In this document: positions 54,671 to 62,542 of the stretch, piece after piece
Position numbering within the stretch: the stretch's first letter is position 1
Layout of the letters: each line of letters begins with the position of its first letter
Assembly: GCA_900095095.1 (NCBI GenBank)
Contig: FMBT01000027.1
Span: 1-62,542, forward strand
Source of the DNA: Fragilariopsis cylindrus CCMP1102
Taxonomy: Eukaryota; Bacillariophyta; Bacillariophyceae; Bacillariales; Bacillariaceae
DNA: 62,542 nucleotides
Direction of reading: 5' to 3'
Position numbers and translations under genes: made by a program
Notes under the pieces: generated by a model
What the model was told of the DNA's origin: nothing
What the model saw: the letters and a program-made list of their open reading frames with translations, nothing else
The model's database searches: none

Positions 54671-56973
54671 TTAGAATTTCTTATCTAAACGTTCTCGGTG
54701 CTTTTCTCGCTTCTTCAGTAGTTTCTTCAATGATCGTTTCGAAACCTCTGAATCATCGGCGTTATGGGTGGGAATACCGTCTTCTGTGTATGAAGAGAAA
54801 ATTCCTTCGTACTGTCCAACCCGGAAGAAGTCGATAAGTGGGATCGACGTGAGATCTGAACTTCCGTCAGAAGAGCTGCTAGTATCGTTTATTATACTGC
54901 TCTTTTTTCGATCAGCTGATGGGTATGAGGTAAACAATATTTCCAGTCATCTTCTATTTCTCTGTCGTTACTATCAATAAGTTGGACGCCCACTTCTGGA
55001 AGAATTGAATCCCTTAATTCATCAGACAAAGCTAGAACTTTCTTCATTCCTTCAGAAATCTCAGTATTTTGCGCAGCACAACGCTCGTCCAGGGCTATAT
55101 TACGGACCGTTGATCGAAATCGGACGAGGGCTTCGATAAGAGTATCTTCGCAAACCTTGCTATTAGAATGGCTGCTAGAATTTACCGTTTGACTGCCAGC
55201 CTCTGTTGTTGCATCCGTGAAGCCAACTAACCGCAAAAGATTACGTAATTCTCCAATAGACGATATTAATGGCTCAACAGGACCTCTATTCTTTTTGCTG
55301 ATATATTTTATTCCGCATTCTACTATGACCAACAACTCTGATACAAAAGTTGACCCGTCTAAGTCATTTTCTAAAGCTGATAAACATCGTCGTTTGGCGC
55401 CATCGGTTACTTTGAACAATTCACATTCTTCGTCGTGCAATACTTTAGTAGATAATTCTTCTTCTTTTTCATTGCTACGAATCCAAGTTTCCCCATCAAG
55501 TAGAAATCTCAAGATCTTTTGTCGAACGGAACGAGCCTCTTTGATTCTTGCCGTAGAAAAAGTAGCTGGACCACGATATGAACCCGATAGACCTAAACAC
55601 CACAATCGAAAATCATCGGCTGGACTTTCTAATGCATTTGTTGATTTGCTGTTGTCACTTCCGTTGTAGCCATTCAAAAAGTCTTCAATACTGACGAAAT
55701 TTTTTAGTGACTTGGACATTTTCAATCCATCTATGTGTAAATGTCCCGTATGGACCCAATGTGGAATCCATTCTCCTCGGCCCGAATATGCCTCGGATTG
55801 AGCGATTTCATTAGTATGGTGCGGAAATTTCAAATCGATACCACCGGCATGCACGAGAAATTGGTGCGAATCTTCAAATCGTTCCGAAATGGCTTCGATC
55901 ATTGCGCTACATTCGATGTGCCATCCTGGTCTTCCATCTCCCCACGGAGAGGACCAGTGAAGAGCTTCCTGTCCTTTTCGTTTCTTCCACAGTACAAAAT
56001 CTCGAGGATCGCGCTTCTGCCTCGCAGACCTTTCGTGATCGTTGCCGCTTGCATTGTTGTTGTTACGAAGAATATCTTCGATCCCGTGTGCAGCAGCCGG
56101 TGGAGCTAATTTGCCATATTTAGTTAGATGTCCCATTCGTTCATTGTAGGCAAGTACGTCGAAATACACCCCATCTACGTCTCCTCCATTTTGTCCTTCT
56201 TCTTCTTTTACTACTAATCCATACGCCATGCCTTTTTCTACCAATCGTTGTATAAACGGTACGATATGCGAGTCGACGTGTTCTGTTACACGGGTGACAA
56301 TATTAGGTCTTAAGCAATTGAGAGCGTCCAAGTCTCTCCAAAATTCACGTTCGTACTTTCTAGCAAGTCGCACTGGATCACTACCACCATCCGCAGCGGC
56401 TGCCGCTAAAATTTTGTCGTCTACATCGGTAATATTAAGAACGAAGAGAGGTGCCGTCGAGTTTGCTTGTCTACTACTACTAGCCATCATTATTCGGCGT
56501 AGAATATCAAGACAAACGTAGGTCCGAGCGTGGCCTAGATGTGATGGTGCGTACACAGTGGGACCACATGTGTACCAAATCATTCCTTTCTTTTTTTGTG
56601 GTAGCGATAATGATGATGATGATGATGGTGGAGAGGAATTTTCATCTGTCTCCGTGACAATAGAATCGGCGGAAGGAAGAGATTCTAAACATTCTGTCAT
56701 TGTGTTGTATAGTTTCATATTGTGAACGGTACACGGATGTTTATCATCCGAGTTGTTGCTGTGCTCATTTGAATCACGGGTATCAGAAGATAGAAATCTT
56801 CTTTTACCATAAAATTCACTTGAGTTGTAAAAATGTTGCTGCTGTTGTAGTTTCGTATCGCCGACATCGTTATGATTTTCCATCGTTCCGAAAATAACCG
56901 GACGCCCTTTTGTACAGCAGCGATGATGTATTCGACTTGCCAATTGCTGCGGATTGGTCCATATTCTTTTCAT
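54671..56973 (-). CDS. CARS: Cysteinyl-tRNA synthetase, one frameshift near C-terminus
   Basis: Charges tRNA-Cys. From the ATG at 56973 there is a 130-residue Ser/Asn/Gln-rich leader that may include an organellar targeting signal. Class I motifs: WYTCGPTVYAPSHLGHAR (Zn Cys and HIGH box, residues 133-150), NITDVDDKI, WHIECSAM, GGIDLKFPHHTNEIAQSEA (remaining Zn ligands) and LKMSKSLKNF (KMSKS, about residue 420). The main ORF stops at 54892. A one-base shift near 54928 continues into ADRKKSSIIND, then DGIPTHNADDSEVSKRSLKK and LLKKREKHRERLDKKF, the standard CysRS C-terminal element, ending at 54671. The match across the break shows that this is one gene. Confidence 0.88.
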
Positions 56974-57459
56974 CTTGTTTGTTGTGTATCGTTGTTGTTT
57001 TCTTCAGTATAAATTTCTTGTTAATCCGACAATTTTCTCCTGGTTGTAATTTTATTCCTACTGTGTGAGAAGCAACAGGCTGGTACTATCCAGTAGATGT
57101 AATACCATAATGGTGATGATATTGAATGATGATGGAGGGAAGAAAAACAATTATTTTGCTCTTGCGGTTGCCGTTTTAGTTTTGGGGGCAAACACGATAG
57201 AATAATATTTTTGCCCCTTTTTAGGTTAGATAATAATTCAATGAGTAAAGGACGAAAGCAGTCTGAGAAGAGATATAATAATAAATTGAAATGAATACTT
57301 TCTACTGAAGTAAGTTACTGGTACCAACATAATGGATCAACGAAAAAAAGGACATCCTAGTAGTGAAATAATGAGTCTTGGGCATTTAAGTTGCTATCTT
57401 ATTAAGAAAAAGAAGTTATAAAAAGTATTGTATTTGATTATAATGTATAAAAGAAAAAA
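56974..57459. other. Spacer
   Basis: 5' flank of CysRS and 3' flank of PRP17. No gene was seen. Confidence 0.45.
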
Positions 57460-59397
57460 CTATTGCCACATTTTGATGACACCATCCCATCCGCAGGTAA
57501 AAGCTACAGAAGGCTCCAATGGATGCCATACGCAAGCAATAGCCGGTCCGCTATCATGAGCCTTGTACTTTTGCAATGTTTTCTGCATCTTCCAGTCCCA
57601 AAAGAAGATTCTTCCCTTCCCGTCACCGCTCATTAGGAAGCGTCCATCCGGACTGAATGCAGGTTCACATGCATACCCCGCAACTTGGTGGCCACTGAAC
57701 TTCTTTTTCTTCGATAGTTTGAATTTTTGACCAACCTGAAAACAAACGAGATTGTTATCAAGAGATTGTCCAACGAAGAACTGTTGCGATGGGTGCATGG
57801 CCAAAGACGGCATAGAATGCATGGTGGGATCGGAAATGTATTTGATCGGTACTCCAATATCCCATTCCCATACTAGTATCTTCTTGTCGTCACTAGATGA
57901 TACCATCTTAGTCGCGCCGTTGTCATCATCGACAAAAAGGATTGCATTAATGGGTGCTAAATGATGGTTGTATTCTTGGGTGATTTCACCGGTAGTGGCA
58001 TCGTACGTGACGATCTTATTATCACTACATCCTACAACAAAATAATTATCGTCTTTGGGATAAAATTCAACGCAGTACGGTACTTTTTTATTACCAAATG
58101 TTTGTAAGACTTTTCCACTCTCTGTATCCCAAAGTCGTAAGAATCGATCGAAGGACGCCGAGACAAATCGTGTACCATCGTGATTGAATTGGACGTCTCT
58201 CACTGCTGCCTTGTGTCCCTCGTACGTTCGCATAACCTTTCTTTGACCGACTCCACCAACCGACCATACCTTGCATTTTCCATCCAATCCGGCACTGAGT
58301 AACAAATGACCCGTTTTGGGAAAAAGTCGTATTCGTTGCACTCCTTTGTTGTGTCCTGTGTAACGATGAACACACTTCTTTGGAACGAAACATTTGTGAT
58401 CGTCCATTTTTTCCTGTATCGTCGGGGACAATGAAAGGACCGATGACATTCCTGATGGCGGTGCCATCCACGACCGTCCTTTGTAGTCGCTTTCTGCTTC
58501 CCCGTGAAAAGTGGTTTTGGTGGGTTCCATTGGTTTGTCGTCGCCTGCGATTTTGGGCGGCAGTAGATGAGCCATTTTTCGTTCCATAAGTCGTTCGAAG
58601 CCAGATACTTCTTCCTCCTCCTCTTCTTTTTCTCCCAATAACCTATCTCGCTCCTTAATAAATTCACGTTCGGCGAGTTGTTCAGGGGCAAGAGAGTCTA
58701 TTCCACCCTTTTGAATATCTGTGAGTCCATTGTCAGCTTTCCATCGTTCTTCTTTCGAAGGCGGAGCCCACACACCATATACGGCTTCATCATCTGATCC
58801 ATAAACGAGAGTTTCTTTTGCCTTCTTCTTTTTATTCTTGCTCTTCTTTTTGCCTCCATCTTCATCGTCGTCATTGTCATCATCACCATCATCGTCGTCG
58901 CTACCGTACAACTCTCGCTCTCGTTTTTTACGTTCAACTTCTTTCTGTTCAAATTGTCGTAATCGATTGGAATTGTAACCTAATGTAGTCCGAACTATAG
59001 TTGTTTTCTCATCGGGACCCACAGCCTGTCCCGTTCGTTGGAATTGTTTTCGTTCTTTCGCAAATGATATAGGATCGACATGGGTATTTCGTTCTACTTT
59101 ACCAACCATCGCTAATTGATTCTTATTTGCACGGGGATCATCCAGTTGAGGTCCCTGTATAGGTTCAGTAATAGTTAGCTGGTAGTTGTTAGGATCACTA
59201 CGGACGATCAATTCATGTCCGTGTTTTCGTCTAGTCATTATTGATATTGTAGGTGCGGCTTTTAAAAATCTACGATCAGGGCGTTGAACTTTTTGTGACG
59301 CCGTTGGGACAATGCCGTCGTCGTCGTCGTCGCCGATATCTTTTTCATTATCGTTGTCTGAATTGGAATTGGAGTCGTATCCACCTAGCAAATCCAT
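57460..59397 (-). CDS. CDC40: Pre-mRNA splicing factor PRP17/CDC40 (WD40)
   Basis: Second-step spliceosome factor. 645 aa, uninterrupted, ATG at 59397. The PRP17 N-terminal region includes RRKHGHELIVRSDPNNYQLT and VERNTHVDPISFAKERKQF. An Asp/Lys-rich patch follows (about 165-195), then YGVWAPPSKEERWK and GRSWMAPPSGMSSVLS, both family hallmarks. Seven WD40 repeats follow from about residue 335: HRYTGHNKGVQRIRLFP, RTYEGHKAAVRDVQFN, KVPYCVEFYPKDDN, YNHHLAPINAILFV, SDPTMHSMPSLAMHP, FSGHQVAGYACEPAFSP and KAHDSGPAIACVWHP, ending WDGVIKMWQ. The match is strong from end to end. Confidence 0.92.
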   Translation of the reverse strand: MDLLGGYDSNSNSDNDNEKDIGDDDDDGIVPTASQKVQRPDRRFLKAAPTISIMTRRKHGHELIVRSDPNNYQLTITEPIQGPQLDDPRANKNQLAMVGKVERNTHVDPISFAKERKQFQRTGQAVGPDEKTTIVRTTLGYNSNRLRQFEQKEVERKKRERELYGSDDDDGDDDNDDDEDGGKKKSKNKKKKAKETLVYGSDDEAVYGVWAPPSKEERWKADNGLTDIQKGGIDSLAPEQLAEREFIKERDRLLGEKEEEEEEVSGFERLMERKMAHLLPPKIAGDDKPMEPTKTTFHGEAESDYKGRSWMAPPSGMSSVLSLSPTIQEKMDDHKCFVPKKCVHRYTGHNKGVQRIRLFPKTGHLLLSAGLDGKCKVWSVGGVGQRKVMRTYEGHKAAVRDVQFNHDGTRFVSASFDRFLRLWDTESGKVLQTFGNKKVPYCVEFYPKDDNYFVVGCSDNKIVTYDATTGEITQEYNHHLAPINAILFVDDDNGATKMVSSSDDKKILVWEWDIGVPIKYISDPTMHSMPSLAMHPSQQFFVGQSLDNNLVCFQVGQKFKLSKKKKFSGHQVAGYACEPAFSPDGRFLMSGDGKGRIFFWDWKMQKTLQKYKAHDSGPAIACVWHPLEPSVAFTCGWDGVIKMWQ

Positions 59398-59916
59398 TTT
59401 ATTTTTTGGTTTACCTATTTATTTGTGATGTATATTGTCGTCGGATTTCAACGTGGGCTTCTTCTAATCAGAATGTTGAACGGTTAGAGTAAGAGGAAAA
59501 TATGCAGATACGAGTATTGGGAGTGCAATATACAATGTGTAATGAATACTTTTTCAACTTATTGTCATGACAACAATCTTACTTTTGAACTTTCTAACGT
59601 TTCTTACTTAAACAAAGCAACAACTAACCTCGATACCCAAGACAAAAGTTGTGCAACAAAACAAATTACACGACGCAGGACCATCTTTAAATCTTCTAAA
59701 AATTAAAAATTAAACTCCGAAACTTCCCGGACACCCTCATCAGCCGCCACCCATTTTTGTCAATCACGTGCAGTAAAATGATGCAGAACTTCGATATCAA
59801 TTAACAAATACCCATCTCCTTATTTTTTATAATTCTTCATGGATTGACTCACGGCATCAACGATGATCTCATACTGATCTCTTTTACTTTAACAAAAAAA
59901 GAAAAGGCTGGTTACC
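59398..59916. other. Divergent upstream spacer
   Basis: Shared 5' region of PRP17 and TYW1. No gene was seen. Confidence 0.45.
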
Positions 59917-62307
59917 ATGAGTAATACCTCGCAAAAACAAGTGCTGGTCACAGCGGTTGTCTCTATGGTTGCTGTTGGAACCTTTTGGTACCGGCGGCAG
60001 GAAGCGGACCAAAAGGAAAAAGCAAAAGACGAACAACTGGAGCAGAAACATCAACAACCCAAAGAAAGAGATCAAAAAGAACATTTTTCGGAACAAGAAG
60101 AGGAAAAAAAGGAAGAGCACAAAGAATATTATGACGTAGCACCAATTCTAGATATTCAATCTCAAAATCTGGTCAGCATTCTTGAAGAGGAAAAAGATGA
60201 TTATCAAAGGCATGCTCGGATCTTATCAATGAACACTATTACCATTGCACACGGGTCTGTGACTGGTACATGTTCCAAACTAGCACAAGACCTTTTAGAG
60301 TGTCTACAGGAGAAAAATCTCCCAAATCGAACTATTCAAATGGGTGCATTGGCAGAATGGGACTGGTGGGATGAATTGATTAATGACGAAGAAGAAGACG
60401 AAAAGAAAAAGGCAGCTAAGGAGGGATCAAAGGCAAACCAAAACCTACCCGTTCTTTTATTAATCTTACCGACGCATCATGGTGGTGCATGGCCAGCAAC
60501 AGCCACTTGTTTAGAAGAAGCTTTGCAAGAATTAGATACTGACTGGAGGATTGAAAAACGTCATTTAAGAAATAAGATGCAAATTGCTGTGATGGGTATG
60601 GGTTGTTCTGATTATGGCGATGACACTATGGGAAAACCTGCGAAGGAAGCATTTATTAACTTCCGAAAGCTTGGAGCTAAAGTTTTTGGGAGACAAGTTC
60701 GAGTCGGAGATGATTCCACCGGCAACCAAGATCGTGTGTTACAAGCTTGGATACATCATGATATTCTTCCAAAATTGATTGATTATGACGACGATGAAGA
60801 AGAGGAAGAAGAAGATAAAGGGGAACCGGAAGTTACTGACATGGAAGATTTAGGTACGGCCATGGAGACATCAGAAAAAGAGAATGAGGTTGGAATGAAG
60901 TCGTTGAAGTCGAAGGAACCAATGGAAATGGTAACAGCTACACAAGCCAAGGCCTTGCAGAAGGAAGGATACAAGTTGATTGGGACGCACAGCGCAGTCA
61001 AATTGTGTCGCTGGACTAAGCATCAACTAAGAGGACGGGGTGGCTGCTATAAACATACCTTCTACGGTATCACTTCCTACCAATGTATGGAGGCAACTCC
61101 AAGTCTAGCGTGTGCTAACAAATGTGTCTTTTGCTGGAGGCACCACAAAAACCCCGTGGGTAAAGAATGGCGATGGAAGACTGATGATCCATACTTCATT
61201 GTGGATGAGGCTGTCAAGGCACACATCAAATTAATTAAGGAGACAAAGGGAATTCCTGGAGTAAATATGGAACGATGGAAAGAGGCTCACACTGTTAGAC
61301 ATTGCGCTCTTTCACTTGTTGGTGAGCCAATTATGTACCCTCGAATTAATGAATTTTTGGGCGATTTGCATAAGCGTAACATTTCTACCTACTTGGTAAC
61401 CAATGGGCAGCACCCCGCACAGATCGATTCTTTGATTCCAATTACACAATTGTATGTAAGTATAGACGCGCCAACGCCAGAAAGTCTAATTGCCATTGAT
61501 CGACCTCTTTTTTCGGATGCTTGGGATCGTCTTAAAGATTCATTGACGTTCCTGAAAGATAAAGGACAACGAACAGTTGCCCGACTGACTGTTGTAAAGG
61601 GCTGGAATTCAGATGAAATCGGAGGATACGCCAAGTTAATTGCCCTGGGTAAAGTGTCGTTAATTGAAGTCAAGGGTGTCACATTTTGTGGAAAATCGGA
61701 TGCTTCCAATTTAAACATGTCCAATACACCATGGCATCACGAAGTAATTGACTTATGCCGTAATCTGAAGATGGAGCTAGACCGAATGCGAGAGGAAGGT
61801 GGACCAGATGCCCCTCCAGAGTATGATCTTTGCTGCGAGCACAGACATTCCGTGAGTGTCCTTCTGGCACGTGTCGATCAATTTTCTGTGAAAGATCAAG
61901 ACGGTAGACGCGTGTGGAAAACATGGATTGACTACCCGAAATTCCAAGAACTAGCAGCTGCACATGCCAAGGACCCTTCTGCTACCTATAAAGTAGAGGA
62001 TTACACGGCAGAAACTCCGGCTTGGGCACTCTTTGGATCGGAAGAAGAAGGCTTTGATCCTATTGACAAACGCCATAGAAGGAAGCAAAAGCATCCAAAA
62101 TACACCCAATATGACCACAGGGGAGTCCCCACTCACGATGACAACAATGAAAAGCTGAGTTCAGAGGAGTATCGTAGATTGAATACCAGGATGGATGAGA
62201 AACTCAAACAGGTCGGTTGCGGATCAACCGTGACGGCGTTAAAAGGAGGTGAAAGGGTAATTGATAATGCTTCGCTTATGTTCCGCGGGGACACTATTAT
62301 TAAATAG
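59917..62307 (+). CDS. TYW1: TYW1, tRNA 4-demethylwyosine synthase
   Basis: Radical-SAM enzyme of the wybutosine pathway acting on m1G37 of tRNA-Phe. 796 aa, uninterrupted. A membrane segment (VLVTAVVSMVAVGTFWY, residues 9-25) is followed by a Lys/Glu-rich linker. The flavodoxin-like domain (about 105-290) has AHGSVTGTCSKLAQDLL, LPTHHGGAWP and MGMGCSDYGD. An acidic linker precedes the radical-SAM domain: LACANKCVFCWRHHKNPVG with Cys399, Cys403 and Cys406 for the 4Fe-4S cluster, then SLVGEPIMYPRINE, TNGQHPAQI, YVSIDAPTPESL, and GVTFCGKSDASNLNMSNTPW. This two-domain layout is the eukaryotic form. The N-terminal anchor resembles that of fungal and animal TYW1. Confidence 0.95.
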   Translation: MSNTSQKQVLVTAVVSMVAVGTFWYRRQEADQKEKAKDEQLEQKHQQPKERDQKEHFSEQEEEKKEEHKEYYDVAPILDIQSQNLVSILEEEKDDYQRHARILSMNTITIAHGSVTGTCSKLAQDLLECLQEKNLPNRTIQMGALAEWDWWDELINDEEEDEKKKAAKEGSKANQNLPVLLLILPTHHGGAWPATATCLEEALQELDTDWRIEKRHLRNKMQIAVMGMGCSDYGDDTMGKPAKEAFINFRKLGAKVFGRQVRVGDDSTGNQDRVLQAWIHHDILPKLIDYDDDEEEEEEDKGEPEVTDMEDLGTAMETSEKENEVGMKSLKSKEPMEMVTATQAKALQKEGYKLIGTHSAVKLCRWTKHQLRGRGGCYKHTFYGITSYQCMEATPSLACANKCVFCWRHHKNPVGKEWRWKTDDPYFIVDEAVKAHIKLIKETKGIPGVNMERWKEAHTVRHCALSLVGEPIMYPRINEFLGDLHKRNISTYLVTNGQHPAQIDSLIPITQLYVSIDAPTPESLIAIDRPLFSDAWDRLKDSLTFLKDKGQRTVARLTVVKGWNSDEIGGYAKLIALGKVSLIEVKGVTFCGKSDASNLNMSNTPWHHEVIDLCRNLKMELDRMREEGGPDAPPEYDLCCEHRHSVSVLLARVDQFSVKDQDGRRVWKTWIDYPKFQELAAAHAKDPSATYKVEDYTAETPAWALFGSEEEGFDPIDKRHRRKQKHPKYTQYDHRGVPTHDDNNEKLSSEEYRRLNTRMDEKLKQVGCGSTVTALKGGERVIDNASLMFRGDTIIK

Positions 62308-62542
62308 TAAGTCATATCTAAGTATTAGTTTTTCTTATAATTACTGTAGCTAGAAACCATGGAAAAACATAAGTTCTAATAATTGAATAGGCCTACGTTG
62401 TATGTACACAGTAGCATTACGGTAGTAGTCAAAAATAATCATATTCTAGCTAGTAGTTACAACAAAGAACTGCGAAGATAATTAATGCACGTCGCCTTCC
62501 TTCGATCACTACTATGTTTCTTCCGTATCATCACAGGGTCGT
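62308..62542. other. Right edge, gene-free
   Basis: 3' flank of TYW1. No feature was seen. Confidence 0.4.

Noticed and set aside
1-62542. Programmed frameshifting as a genome-wide explanation for the broken genes
   Set aside because: No common slippery motif is evident, the breaks fall at varied sequences, and several long genes have none. Assembly indels are simpler.
1-62542. tRNA genes, snRNA genes or CRISPR arrays
   Set aside because: I looked for T-loop-like GGTTCRANTCC words, U6-like starts and spaced repeats and found none convincing. A covariance-model scan would be decisive.

Overview
This window looks like nuclear DNA from a low-GC diatom (Bacillariophyta). The evidence is short spliceosomal introns of about 105-230 bp, bipartite plastid leaders with ASAF-like motifs (VQ-AF-VP, HD-AF-SP, CQ-AF-SM), a DUF6824 plus helicase-associated-repeat protein of the kind diatom genomes carry in many copies, exostosin and kinesin-light-chain-like TPR proteins, and long Asn/Ser/Asp microsatellite-coded stretches. 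I cannot name the species. No tRNA or rRNA gene, CRISPR array or bacterial feature was seen.

Layout. 0.6-7.6 kb: NAD-dependent epimerase/reductase, PUS7-type pseudouridine synthase, DUF6824/HA protein. 7.9-15.1 kb is a transposon and pseudogene zone: a dispersed 210-bp repeat, a Ty3/gypsy retroelement lacking its 5' part but with a recognisable 3' LTR, a foldback element with palindromic arms, a truncated adenylosuccinate lyase fragment, a GT31-type glycosyltransferase and a dead methyltransferase. 15.3-17.3 kb: plastid/cyanobacterial-type aldo/keto reductase. 17.4-21.8 kb: hairpins, a low-complexity ORF, a second copy of the dispersed repeat, and a 1.6-kb CpG-depleted gene-free segment. 21.8-28.2 kb: serine racemase, an 83-aa unknown, DDX6/Dhh1 and a GST-HIT fusion gene. 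28.7-37.2 kb: HAD-like and TPR genes (both riddled with frameshifts), NDUFA13/GRIM-19 and an unknown gene. 38-50 kb: membrane protein, plastid SDR-like protein, S33 peptidase, exostosin, plastid J-protein, ELP4. 49.7-62.3 kb: PP6 catalytic subunit, TruA, SLC10A7-like transporter, cysteinyl-tRNA synthetase, PRP17/CDC40 and TYW1.

How the genes relate. Genes are monocistronic and on both strands, so neighbourhood implies little. Five tRNA-centred genes (PUS7, TruA, TYW1, ELP4, CysRS) share the window, together with mRNA-fate genes (DDX6, PRP17).

Three observations matter most. (1) Three introns, one in serine racemase and two in the GST-HIT gene, are copies of one sequence family, as expected of introner elements. 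(2) About half of the long genes are broken by one-base shifts, nearly all equivalent to single-base deletions and often in homopolymers. This points to uncorrected assembly indels, although real decay is possible. (3) The segment at 20.16-21.72 kb has almost no CpG, unlike everything around it.
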